A stretch of 39,845 nucleotides of DNA, taken from assembly GCA_021413825.1 (NCBI GenBank), contig JAIOPQ010000038.1:1-39845 (forward strand), written 5' to 3'. Both the position numbers and the translations under genes were made by a program. Below are positions 1-8,356 of the stretch, in pieces; the stretch's first letter is position 1, and the number at the start of each line of letters is the position of its first letter. The notes beneath the pieces were generated by a model that was not told the origin of the DNA, made no database searches, and saw only the letters and a program-made list of their open reading frames with translations. The stretch is from Spirochaetia bacterium (GTDB lineage: Bacteria; Spirochaetota; Leptospiria; Leptospirales; Leptonemataceae).

Positions 1-1554
1 TCCGGAATTCACGCGCAGGCAATTTTGCCCATTCGTTCTGTACTTCTCTATCCCGATCGCGCACAGGTTACGCGAAAAGACCAGGTTCGCCTGACTGCAG
101 GGAAGAACCGCATTCTAGTAACCAGCGTTAGCCCCAACCTGTCGCCCGATACATTGCGTGCATCCTGCACTCCTGAATGCACAATTGTAGAGATTTCTTC
201 CAGACTCGATCGCTTTGCAGAGGCTGTAAGACCCAGAATCCAGGCATTGGAGAAAAAACTGAGTTCCGTTCGGGAGCGACGCGACGGAATCGCTTCTGCC
301 GTTTCAAGAAACAACTTTGTGCTGAACTTTACAAATCAACTTGGGACAGCTGCGGGCAGAGTAATCGGTGAGGAGACCATTCGTCCCGGGGACAGTTCGC
401 GCTGGAGAAATGCGTTCACATTCATCCAAAATGAAAAATCGACCAGAAAGAAACACATACAGAAACTGGAAGACGATTTGCGCCGTGTTGATCTCGAAAT
501 GCAGGCAGTACAACGTGAACTGGACCAGGCCAAAAGCGACGGCGAAAAGACCGCACGCACAATTGAAGTTAGAATCAACGCTATGCGTGCCGGTCCCGTA
601 GAATTACAAATCTCCTACAACATTACCGGAGCATCCTGGAGCATATCGTACGGTGCGGTTCTCCAGAAAGATGGTGGCGTTTCCATGGAGATGTTTGGCG
701 AAGCTATTCAATCGACCGGCGAAGACTGGAAGAATGTTTCCCTCGGTTTCTCGACTGCCAATACGCAACGCGGAATTGATCGTCCAAAGATTCGCGGCGT
801 GCGCCTGCGCGTAAATGAAGTTCGCGTACAACAAGTCTATAAACTCGATGAGCGCGGTGCTTCAAACGAAATTGCAGACAGTGTTCCTGCAGAAGCGGCC
901 GAAACGGGCGGAGTTACTGAGATTGAAACTGGTGGAACCGCACTTGTATTCCGCGTGCCGGAGGCTCAAACAGTTGATTCGTCAAATCGTCCACAAAAGA
1001 TCCCTCTGGCAAAATTCAATCTCAAACCAGTGGAGTCATTCTTTCGCGTAGTGCCTGCAATGTCGACTAACGCTGTTTACGCAGTTAAGCTCAAGAACGA
1101 TCGAGTGTTCCCACTGTTGGCGGGCCCGGTTGATTTGTTCCGGGCTGGAAGATTCACTGGTAAAACGCGCCTGGCTTACGTGCCAGGTAGCTCGGATTTT
1201 ACTCTTGGATTTGCCGAAGACAGAAATATTGCAGTTCAACGGAGTGTAATTCGAAATCGTGGCAACGCATCTATTATTGGCGATAGTAAACTGCATACGC
1301 GCGAAATTCGGTTTGAGGCGGAGAATCGCGGCAAGGAATCTGCAGACATACGCATCTATGAAACGATTCCCGTTTCCGAATTACAAGAAGTTGTGATTAC
1401 TGTCACCCAGGCAGGCGGATTCAAAGAGGAAAAGGCTGGAAGCGGAATTTATTCGCAGAGACTGACCCTGGCTCCCGGTGCTAAAGTCAATGCTTCAATT
1501 ACCTACACCGTTAAAGCTCCTCCGGACTTTCCGGAATCAATGCTCGATCGATGA
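1..1554 (+). CDS. MuiA-like DUF4140/DUF4139 protein (5' partial)
   Basis: The reading frame is open to base 1, so the gene almost certainly starts outside the window. A TTG at 25 is possible, but the codons before it read SGIHAQA, which looks like the end of a Sec signal peptide (AQA cleavage). The mature part opens with a short beta domain containing YPDRAQVTR, the hallmark of the DUF4140 N-terminal domain of the mucoidy-inhibitor MuiA family. A charged coiled-coil stretch follows (roughly residues 65-185 from the TTG), then a long beta-rich DUF4139 domain to the end. The family is probably exported; its biochemical role is unknown. The stop overlaps the next start (ATGA at 1551-1554), which implies translational coupling with the thiolase. 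I am confident of the family but not of any function. Confidence 0.85.
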   Translation, partial: SGIHAQAILPIRSVLLYPDRAQVTRKDQVRLTAGKNRILVTSVSPNLSPDTLRASCTPECTIVEISSRLDRFAEAVRPRIQALEKKLSSVRERRDGIASAVSRNNFVLNFTNQLGTAAGRVIGEETIRPGDSSRWRNAFTFIQNEKSTRKKHIQKLEDDLRRVDLEMQAVQRELDQAKSDGEKTARTIEVRINAMRAGPVELQISYNITGASWSISYGAVLQKDGGVSMEMFGEAIQSTGEDWKNVSLGFSTANTQRGIDRPKIRGVRLRVNEVRVQQVYKLDERGASNEIADSVPAEAAETGGVTEIETGGTALVFRVPEAQTVDSSNRPQKIPLAKFNLKPVESFFRVVPAMSTNAVYAVKLKNDRVFPLLAGPVDLFRAGRFTGKTRLAYVPGSSDFTLGFAEDRNIAVQRSVIRNRGNASIIGDSKLHTREIRFEAENRGKESADIRIYETIPVSELQEVVITVTQAGGFKEEKAGSGIYSQRLTLAPGAKVNASITYTVKAPPDFPESMLDR

Positions 1555-2705
1555 GACCAGTTAGTGTTGTGGGAATCGGATCGATTCCCGTCCAAAAAGA
1601 GAACTCCCTTTCCTTAAAGGAAATGGGAGTCGCGGCAAGTCGTCTCGCACTTGAGGACGCTGGTATAGAAATGTTAGATGCGATCTTCGCGTCTAACATG
1701 CTGGGATCGGAATTACAAAATCAAAAGCACATTGCAGCTATGATAGCAGATGGTCTGGGTCAGGTGGGTGTTGAAGCCATCCAGGTAGATGCAACGTCGG
1801 CTTCCGGTGCGGCGGCGCTACGCACGGCTTACCTTGCCGTTGCAGCAGGTGCCGTTGATTTTGCTCTTGCTGTTGGCGTCGAGAAAATGGGCGGAACAGA
1901 TACTGCCACACCCGTGCTCGCCCGAGGATTGGATCAGGAAACTGAAAAAGGCGAAACGATGGTGAGCATGAATGCTCGAGTCATGCAGATGTATCTGGAT
2001 GCCAATCGCAATCGCGTTCCTATAGAAAGGCTACTCGAAGGGTTTGCACATTTTGCAGTCAATGCGCATGCGAACGGAGCAAAGAACGAATCAGCGTTGC
2101 TTCGCAAGCCGTTGAGCCTTGAAAATGCCCTGGCGTCTAAAATGATTCATGCACCACTTCGTCTGGCAGATTGTTCTCCCATTTGTGATGGCGCGGCGGC
2201 TGTGATACTTGCAAGTTCTGAAATGGCCAGGGCATTCACAGATACTCCTGTGCAACTGCTCGCTTCATCGTGTTCAACAGATAGGTTCAGTGTGGCCTCA
2301 AGAAAGGATCCACTTTCCTTGTCTGCAAGTCGTCATTCTGCTGAAAAAGCATTCCGTCAAAGCGGTCTTTCGCCACGCTCCATAGATTTTTTTGAAATTC
2401 ACGATGCATTCAGCATCATGGCAGTATTGGCCCTTGAGGCCTGCGGTTTTGCCGAGCAAGGGAATGGCTGGGAGGCTGGCATCAACGGTTCTATCTATCC
2501 GGACGGCAATCTGCCCCTTGCAACCTTCGGCGGCCTCAAGTCAAGAGGACATCCTGTGGGTGCCACAGCACTCTACCAGGCGTGCGAAATTGTCAGACAA
2601 CTGACGGGGCAAGCCGGTGCAAACCAGGTGAAAGCAAGTACAGGAATGATGCAGAGTATTGGCGGCGCTGGCACAACAATACTGACACATATATTCGGAT
2701 TGTAA
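1551..2705 (+). CDS. Thiolase family protein (SCP2-type) with serine in place of the nucleophilic cysteine
   Basis: A 384-residue protein of the usual thiolase length. The family condenses or cleaves acyl-CoA thioesters in the cytoplasm. The second-half motifs are intact: an HDAF block (in EIHDAFSI) and GHPVGATA, which supply the catalytic histidines. At the expected nucleophile site, where active thiolases have ACASG, this protein reads TSASG (residues 82-86), so Ser83 replaces Cys; the codon is TCG, which is two base changes from TGC or TGT. The C-terminal CxG-type motif is also altered (QSIGG). It may therefore be a non-classical condensing enzyme, a hydrolase, or a non-catalytic subunit. 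Its start overlaps the MuiA-like stop by 4 bases. No partner OB-fold (DUF35) gene, usual beside SCP2-type thiolases, lies next to it. Confidence 0.85.
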   Translation: MRPVSVVGIGSIPVQKENSLSLKEMGVAASRLALEDAGIEMLDAIFASNMLGSELQNQKHIAAMIADGLGQVGVEAIQVDATSASGAAALRTAYLAVAAGAVDFALAVGVEKMGGTDTATPVLARGLDQETEKGETMVSMNARVMQMYLDANRNRVPIERLLEGFAHFAVNAHANGAKNESALLRKPLSLENALASKMIHAPLRLADCSPICDGAAAVILASSEMARAFTDTPVQLLASSCSTDRFSVASRKDPLSLSASRHSAEKAFRQSGLSPRSIDFFEIHDAFSIMAVLALEACGFAEQGNGWEAGINGSIYPDGNLPLATFGGLKSRGHPVGATALYQACEIVRQLTGQAGANQVKASTGMMQSIGGAGTTILTHIFGL

Positions 2706-2734
2706 GCGCAAATTTACCGATATTTAAGGGAGTG

Positions 2735-4714
2735 ATGCTCCCCGAGGAAACCAGCCAACCATTTACACCAGGCCTTGAAGAGCTGGCCGTCGTGAGCATG
2801 CCGGGCGAAGCTCCAGAACCAGATCTGGTCTCAGATCTTGAACTGCGCAACCTCATGATCCAATACAGCCCGGTGTATCTAAAGGACGTGGGGCTAATCG
2901 AAGCGGGCGTTGATAGCTTCTTTCTATTTCACGAAACACCCGAAGCGCTAGTTCACACTCAAAAACTGGAAATGCTCAAAGCAAAGGAGCTCAAGCTTCT
3001 GGAAGAAAAGGGTGCAATTCGATTGTACCATTATATCAACCTTTCTGAGGACAGGGCCAAGCTTTCTCTAGTCGAGGTTGCAATTCGTCCGGCAAGCCAG
3101 AAAGGGTATCTAGTAACTCAAGTCAAACGTGGCTGCATTAGAGGAAGCGCTTACTCCGTTATGCGACATCTGTTGTATCGTGCAGAAATCTTGCGACAGC
3201 TGGAAGCCAAAGGAGAGCTGGCGGCCTGGATGCGAAAGCGCATCGTTGGAGAAATAACAGGGCCCATGCGAACGTTCAGCGAATCGCAAATCAAACGACT
3301 GCCAGGGGCTTTTAAAGTTCTGTCCCTGGATTATTTTTTATCACAGGAAATTCAGAAACCTGACCTTGAGACCGCAGTCATCACCATACTTTCAAGGAAG
3401 CCGGGGTCTGGGGGCACATTTGAAGATGGAGTTCCAACCCCCGATGATATCCGCACCTCTTTGATTGCACGCTCGAACCGACCGGTGCTCACCACGTTAT
3501 CAGAAAACTTTCATCTGATGCTGCCAGCAGTGTTGAGCGATGTGGCGAATTCTAACAGCGGAAAATTCAAGACTGAACTGGATTATATCCTTGAGCTATA
3601 TTCCGAAGCACTGCGCGCCATTTTGATTGTTGGAATGGGTGAAGAAGCTTCTCGGGTTGAGTATGCAGAGTCGGAAGAACTACTGCGGCTAATTTCAATT
3701 CATCCAAGCTTCCAGCATCCAGAACTCTGGCCGCGTGGCGCAGAGTTTTTGACAGAATTCAGAAACCTTGCGGCCTCGGCTCAGGACCTCATCAAACTCA
3801 GGCGCGAAATCGTAATTGTTTCAATCATTGAACGTGTTTTCAAATTGATGAGCATGCGCTTTGAACCCATGCTATTTGAACCGCTTGCTGCTATTTCCAG
3901 TTTACCGGAAGAAATGCGCGGATTGTTTCCTGATACCAACGCAGCATCAACGGCCATTGTCGATCGATTGAAAACTCATCCAGAGCTTTTCTGTTTTACA
4001 GAACGCCGGGGTCCTGCGGGCGACATACAGTTCTATACGATTTTCAAGAGCAATGTACCAGGCGCATTCATCAGAAACCCACAGCGCCGATCGTTCTATC
4101 ATGTTCTGGCTAAAGACAATAAGATGCCCCGAGGCATTTACGACTTTCTAAGGTCCGTTAGCCCCGGCGATCCACAGAAACTGGTGGAGGAACAACTCGC
4201 CCTTGCACGCTCAATTCGCGACTGGGAAGAGGAACAGGAAAAGGAACGCATCAAGAAGGAGAAGAAAGAGCGCGGACTCTGGGGAAGGTTAGTGGACTTT
4301 GTACTCTCCCTATTTGGAATCTCCCGCTATGCGCGACGCTCCGATGATACAATCGCGACTTCTGGCCGCGAAGTTATCAAAGGAAATGCAAAGATACCAT
4401 CGCGCATTCAGAAAGCAATAGACTACGTTGAGCGGAACAATCGCGGACTCATCTGGATGGATGAACTTATGCCATACCTGAATCGAACAGAACAATCTGA
4501 ATCCGAAATTGCAGAAATGCTCCTGGGTGATTCTGAAGGAAGGTATACTGAAGTTGAGCCACTGCACAATACGCGGCGGTTATTTCTCAGGTATGCGAAT
4601 CTGGATAAGCCAGATTGGCGCAGGAATACCCTTGATATCCTGGAACATCGGTTCTCTCCCGGTCCTGAGATTCGTGCGCTCATAGAATATCTGACAACTT
4701 CGCCCGGAGCCTGA
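2735..4714 (+). CDS. Large conserved hypothetical cytoplasmic protein
   Basis: A long open frame beginning inside the thiolase gene, but the best start is ATG 2735 (GTG 2732 is in frame beside it), just after an AAGGGAG purine run at 2726-2732 and downstream of the thiolase stop. This gives about 659 residues. There is no signal peptide and no clear transmembrane helix. The protein is mainly helical. Around residues 485-515 there is a strongly charged Glu/Lys stretch, followed by a short amphipathic or hydrophobic segment (GLWGRLVDFVLSLFGIS) that might dock on a membrane. I recognise no enzymatic motif or named domain. The position between a thiolase and a membrane peptidase in a tight same-strand run suggests co-transcription. 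Function unknown. Confidence 0.75.
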   Translation: MLPEETSQPFTPGLEELAVVSMPGEAPEPDLVSDLELRNLMIQYSPVYLKDVGLIEAGVDSFFLFHETPEALVHTQKLEMLKAKELKLLEEKGAIRLYHYINLSEDRAKLSLVEVAIRPASQKGYLVTQVKRGCIRGSAYSVMRHLLYRAEILRQLEAKGELAAWMRKRIVGEITGPMRTFSESQIKRLPGAFKVLSLDYFLSQEIQKPDLETAVITILSRKPGSGGTFEDGVPTPDDIRTSLIARSNRPVLTTLSENFHLMLPAVLSDVANSNSGKFKTELDYILELYSEALRAILIVGMGEEASRVEYAESEELLRLISIHPSFQHPELWPRGAEFLTEFRNLAASAQDLIKLRREIVIVSIIERVFKLMSMRFEPMLFEPLAAISSLPEEMRGLFPDTNAASTAIVDRLKTHPELFCFTERRGPAGDIQFYTIFKSNVPGAFIRNPQRRSFYHVLAKDNKMPRGIYDFLRSVSPGDPQKLVEEQLALARSIRDWEEEQEKERIKKEKKERGLWGRLVDFVLSLFGISRYARRSDDTIATSGREVIKGNAKIPSRIQKAIDYVERNNRGLIWMDELMPYLNRTEQSESEIAEMLLGDSEGRYTEVEPLHNTRRLFLRYANLDKPDWRRNTLDILEHRFSPGPEIRALIEYLTTSPGA

Positions 4715-4728
4715 CCGACAATTAGAGG

Positions 4729-5697
4729 GTGAAGTCGGGCATCTGGGTCGCCCTTGGGACGGCCGTTCTATTGACAGTCTTCTGGGATACATCGTTTATC
4801 CTGCCATTTAAGTATCTGGTAGTACTGGTCCATGAAATGTTTCATGGTTTGTCTTCAATGGTATTTGGCGCGCGAATCCAGCAGATACTGATCCATCCTG
4901 GTGAATCCGGAGAGACACTGGTAACGGGTTTGCGCGGTGGAATTGGCGTTACGATTTCTGTTTCTGCTGGATATCTGGGGAGCGCGCTCAGTGGCGCATT
5001 GCTACTCAGACGCGGACTGTTTGAATCATTTGAGCGGACTGCTCTTGCCATTTTCGGCGGCGTGATTTTATATATGACGCTGCTATTTACGCATGGCGGA
5101 AGTCTTGCCTTTACTACCGGTCTCGGCTGGTCACTCTGCCTTTTATTTTGTGCCGCTCTTGGTCCCCAATATGCCCGCAATGCACTTATCATTGTTGGAA
5201 CAATGTTCCTCTGGTATAGTTTCTTTGACTTATTTGACTTCACACGCGATGTCAAACAAACAGACGCAGGAATCCTTGCTCGTTATGCGCGCTCACAGCT
5301 GCATATTGAATCGAGTCTTGGATTCGTTAGTACTTTTATTTCAATCGCATGGGCTTTATTCATGTTGGTGGCAGTCTGGATGATTCTTGCCCCGCTACTG
5401 AAACGTCAAGCGGCACAACCGGTTGCTGCTCCTCCTGCGCCACCAGCGAATCAGCCGCTCGCCATACCCGCCGCGCCAGCTGCACCAATCATTGCATCAC
5501 CGCCGGCGCCAGCCTTACCGAATTTAGCCGCTCCAGGTAGTCCGTCGCAAATGGTACCTGCGCCCTCACCCGCTGCAATGAAACAGTCGTCTTCAGCCGG
5601 GACCGGTGGCCCAAACTCAAACGACCTGGCAGAACTGATGGCTTTGCGAGCTGAGATTATGAAAGATAAGAATTTACAGGCCTCCATTCAAAAATAA
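4729..5697 (+). CDS. M50B-like membrane metallopeptidase
   Basis: Begins at GTG 4729, 14 bases after the previous stop; the AGAGG before it lies very close, so the start is not certain. The first hydrophobic segment carries HEMFHG (His35, Glu36, His39), the HExxH zinc motif, followed by glycine-rich membrane segments, as in the Peptidase_M50B-like family (PF13398). Four to six transmembrane helices are visible up to about residue 222. The C-terminal 100 residues are a flexible Pro/Ala-rich linker (about 226-290) ending in a short helical tail. M50-type proteins cleave substrates within or near the membrane; no substrate can be named here. The second zinc-ligand motif typical of true site-2 proteases (NxxPxxxxDG) is not obvious, so activity is unproven. 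Confidence 0.75.
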   Translation: MKSGIWVALGTAVLLTVFWDTSFILPFKYLVVLVHEMFHGLSSMVFGARIQQILIHPGESGETLVTGLRGGIGVTISVSAGYLGSALSGALLLRRGLFESFERTALAIFGGVILYMTLLFTHGGSLAFTTGLGWSLCLLFCAALGPQYARNALIIVGTMFLWYSFFDLFDFTRDVKQTDAGILARYARSQLHIESSLGFVSTFISIAWALFMLVAVWMILAPLLKRQAAQPVAAPPAPPANQPLAIPAAPAAPIIASPPAPALPNLAAPGSPSQMVPAPSPAAMKQSSSAGTGGPNSNDLAELMALRAEIMKDKNLQASIQK

Positions 5698-5706
5698 ACC
5701 GGAGCA

Positions 5707-6642
5707 ATGAAAACTGTCCTTGTAACCGGTGGCGCCGGTTTTGTTGGCTCGCACCTTTGTGAGCGTTTACTCAATGATGGTCACACGGTCTTGTGTCTTG
5801 ATAATTTTCATACAGGTCATAAATCCAACGTGGCGCATCTTTTAGGGGAATCACGTTTTGAATTGATTCGGCACGATATTATTGAACCTATCAGACTTGA
5901 AGTGCAACAGATTTACAATCTTGCCTGTCCTGCAAGCCCGGAGCATTATCAAGCAAATCCGATCCAGACAATGAAGACTTCTGTTCTTGGAACAATGAAT
6001 TTGCTGGGCCTTGCAAAGCGCACCGGGGCCCGCCTGCTTCAGGCGAGCACCTCCGAAATTTATGGCGATCCGGAAGTACATCCGCAGCCGGAGTCATACC
6101 GGGGAAGCGTTAATCCAATTGGAATTCGCGCCTGCTACGATGAAGGAAAGCGCGCGGCAGAAACACTCTGCTTTGACTACAATCGTTTCCATGAAGTAGA
6201 TATCCGTGTAATTCGTATCTTTAACACGTATGGTCCGCGCATGGATCCCGCAGATGGCCGCGTGGTAGCAAATTTTATCGTTCAGGCGCTTCGTGGAAAG
6301 GACATCACAATGCATGGCGATGGTAGCCAAACTCGCTCCTTCTGCTATGTGACGGATTTGGTCCGTGGCATGGTCGATTTCATGAATTGCGAAAATCAAA
6401 AAGGACCTATGAACCTCGGCAACGACGGCGAATTTACGGTGCGACGGCTTGCGGAAATGGTCCTTGAGATGACCGGATCAAAATCCGGAATCATTGAGAA
6501 ACCAATGCCATTGGACGATCCTACGCGCAGAAAGCCAGATCTAACTCTTGCGCGTAACTTGATAGCATACAAGCCTGCGGTTCAACTTCGCGAGGGTCTT
6601 GAAAAGACCATAGCTTATTTCAAGAACATGCCAGCGCCGTGA
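5707..6642 (+). CDS. uxs: UDP-glucuronic acid decarboxylase (UDP-xylose synthase), SDR superfamily
   Basis: A 311-residue extended short-chain dehydrogenase/reductase. The NAD-binding GGAGFVGSH is at residues 8-16, the STSE block at 114-117, and the catalytic Tyr144/Lys148 pair sits in YDEGKR. NFHTG, the CPASP segment, the NTYGPRM run and [12 protein letters not shown] are all characteristic of UXS enzymes, which convert UDP-glucuronate to UDP-xylose using bound NAD and releasing CO2. UDP-xylose or its 4-keto intermediate would feed surface polysaccharide synthesis. It starts 9 bases after the M50B-like gene and its stop overlaps the next gene by 4 bases. Length and motifs are normal, and I am confident of the call. 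Confidence 0.93.
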   Translation: MKTVLVTGGAGFVGSHLCERLLNDGHTVLCLDNFHTGHKSNVAHLLGESRFELIRHDIIEPIRLEVQQIYNLACPASPEHYQANPIQTMKTSVLGTMNLLGLAKRTGARLLQASTSEIYGDPEVHPQPESYRGSVNPIGIRACYDEGKRAAETLCFDYNRFHEVDIRVIRIFNTYGPRMDPADGRVVANFIVQALRGKDITMHGDGSQTRSFCYVTDLVRGMVDFMNCENQKGPMNLGNDGEFTVRRLAEMVLEMTGSKSGIIEKPMPLDDPTRRKPDLTLARNLIAYKPAVQLREGLEKTIAYFKNMPAP

Positions 6643-7712
6643 TTGATGTAGTTGTAATCGGCGCGGGCTTGATTGGCACGTGGATTGCAAATGAGTGCGC
6701 AAGCCGCGGGCTAACCGTCGCTCTTTGCGATCAGACTGATCCACCCGGGGATGGAATTTCCGGAAGGAACTCAGGAGTACTCCACGCCGGACTCTACTAT
6801 GCGCCCGGATCCGCCAAAGCCAGACACTGTCTGCGCGGACGAAAGCTTGCGCTCGACTTTTTTAAGAAACACAACGTGCCGTATGCGATCTGTGGAAAAT
6901 TAATCACCCCCGGAGAACCGTCGCACATAGAAGACGAGCAGAGAATTCTTGAAATCAAGGCAAACGCAGAAGCGAGCGGTGCAGAAGACCTTGAGATACT
7001 GCCGAACCCCGGCACGAAATTCTTGCACGTGCGCGGAAAAATAGCGCTTCATTCAAAAGGAACGGGTGTTGTTGATGCTGCGGCTTATCTAAAGATTCTC
7101 TACAGAGTGGCAGAGGACGCGGGCGTAATGATACTTCCTGGACGAACATTCGTCAAGGGTGAACCGGGAGAAGTCACACTGGCAAGCCCTGATGGCTCGC
7201 TCGAAACCATTCAATGCGAAGCAATCGTAAATGCTGCGGGCCTTGAATCAGACTCAGTTGCTAGAGCCTTCGGGTTGGATCGATTTGAAATTCGTCCCAA
7301 TCGTGGAGAATATTTCAGGCTCAGCAGAACCCTGGATACGCAGATCCTTGTTTATCCGCTACCGCACATCGACTCGACGGCACTGGGTGTGCACTACACG
7401 TTTCATCTAAATGGAGATGCGTATGCTGGACCCAATTCAATCTGGGCTGAAAGTAAGACTGATTACAGGATAGCCGCATCCCAGGAGGAATTCCATAAAT
7501 CCCTTTCGCGCATACTGTCAGGATTTTCAATAAACGATCTTCAGCCTGGCTACTCCGGATTGCGTCCAAGACTCTTTGAAAACGGCACTGCAATGAAAGA
7601 TTTTTTGGTTCTGGAAAGTCCAAAGCGCGTGATTCACATGCTCGGAATTGAAAGTCCAGGGCTGACGTCTGCCCCGTCGCTTGCCCATGAAGTCTGCGAT
7701 CTACTGCTGTAA
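6639..7712 (+). CDS. lhgO: FAD-dependent oxidoreductase, L-2-hydroxyglutarate oxidase (LhgO) family
   Basis: Starts at GTG 6639, overlapping the uxs stop by four bases (GTGA). The N-terminus has the dinucleotide-binding [13 protein letters not shown] (GxGxxG), then the family signature [20 protein letters not shown] (about residues 47-66) that binds FAD in LhgO and related DAO-fold enzymes. A second FAD contact, VNAAG, lies near residue 190, and the C-terminal [14 protein letters not shown] block is the usual closing motif. Length (357) is close to family members of about 400. Relatives oxidise L-2-hydroxyglutarate to 2-oxoglutarate, passing electrons to quinone or oxygen. Substrate is inferred from family only; other 2-hydroxy acids are possible. 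It ends the co-directional run, with a hairpin just downstream. Confidence 0.82.
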   Translation: MIDVVVIGAGLIGTWIANECASRGLTVALCDQTDPPGDGISGRNSGVLHAGLYYAPGSAKARHCLRGRKLALDFFKKHNVPYAICGKLITPGEPSHIEDEQRILEIKANAEASGAEDLEILPNPGTKFLHVRGKIALHSKGTGVVDAAAYLKILYRVAEDAGVMILPGRTFVKGEPGEVTLASPDGSLETIQCEAIVNAAGLESDSVARAFGLDRFEIRPNRGEYFRLSRTLDTQILVYPLPHIDSTALGVHYTFHLNGDAYAGPNSIWAESKTDYRIAASQEEFHKSLSRILSGFSINDLQPGYSGLRPRLFENGTAMKDFLVLESPKRVIHMLGIESPGLTSAPSLAHEVCDLLL

Positions 7713-7744
7713 CTGAACTAAGAATTTCTTTGGCGGAAGTGTGA

Positions 7745-7764
7745 GTGCCGACGAATGCCGGCAC
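7745..7764. terminator. Hairpin between convergent genes, possible bidirectional terminator
   Basis: GTGCCGAC / GCCGGCAC arms (8 pairs with one A-G mismatch) around a GAAT loop, located between the lhgO-like stop and the stop of the opposing chalcone-isomerase-like gene. No long T-run follows on either strand, so termination efficiency is doubtful. Inferred from position and folding only. Confidence 0.45.
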
Positions 7765-7774
7765 CCAAATTTAC

Positions 7775-8296
7775 TCAGGGAATTTGAGACATCAGCGCCT
7801 GAGTCAGGCCGGGTTGGTCAATTTTCCCAAACCAGATAGACCAGGTAGCCTTCATGAACTCAGTTCCTCCAACCGAAGCGCCCTTTCCTTTGAAATAGCA
7901 GCTTGTGGTTTTTGTAGCAGCACTGTATGCGATTGTGATATTATCGCCAGTCTTAAGATCGCCCGTTACAACGCTAAAGAGCTGCAGACCGTGCGCCGGA
8001 TTGCCATATCCATTCAGTGCATACGCTTCCTGAATTGCGTTAACAATCTTTTGCGAATCAATGTCACGCATCAGACTCATTGAAAACACTTTGTCTTGAT
8101 CAGCATTGATTATGGCAGCTGCATTCTTTGGTGGAAGCTTCCCCTTCATCTGATGAACAATGTAATAAACGTTCACACCAACAAAGGCTATCTTCTTGAC
8201 CCGGACGCCTTCGCCAGTTTTAACAAAGGCTTCCTGCGCAAACAGAACACCGCTGGCCACCAGAAGTGCCACTACCGCACACGTAATTTTTCTCAT
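7775..8296 (-). CDS. Chalcone isomerase-like periplasmic protein
   Basis: A 173-residue protein with a clear Sec signal peptide (hydrophobic residues 7-19, cleavage near FA|Q at 20-21). The mature part starts with TGEGVRVKKIAFVGVNVYYI and continues with INADQDKVFSMSLMRDID, both characteristic of the bacterial chalcone_isomerase-like family (PF16036). The fold is known for fatty-acid or small ligand binding in non-plant members; flavonoid chemistry is not expected. It lies 60 bases downstream of the secreted C1 protease on the same strand, so both may be expressed together and act outside the cytoplasm. Ligand and function are unknown. Confidence 0.82.
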   Translation of the reverse strand: MRKITCAVVALLVASGVLFAQEAFVKTGEGVRVKKIAFVGVNVYYIVHQMKGKLPPKNAAAIINADQDKVFSMSLMRDIDSQKIVNAIQEAYALNGYGNPAHGLQLFSVVTGDLKTGDNITIAYSAATKTTSCYFKGKGASVGGTEFMKATWSIWFGKIDQPGLTQALMSQIP

Positions 8297-8356
8297 CCCA
8301 CTCTCCCCACTGTTTTTTCTAAATCCAATGACTGATCCCCGTTCTGTCCAGCCCGA

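Noticed and set aside
4842..5255. 137-codon frame on the minus strand inside the M50B-like gene
   Set aside because: The frame lies fully antisense to a gene with clear membrane helices and an HExxH motif; its translation is low-complexity and basic, as expected from an antisense shadow.
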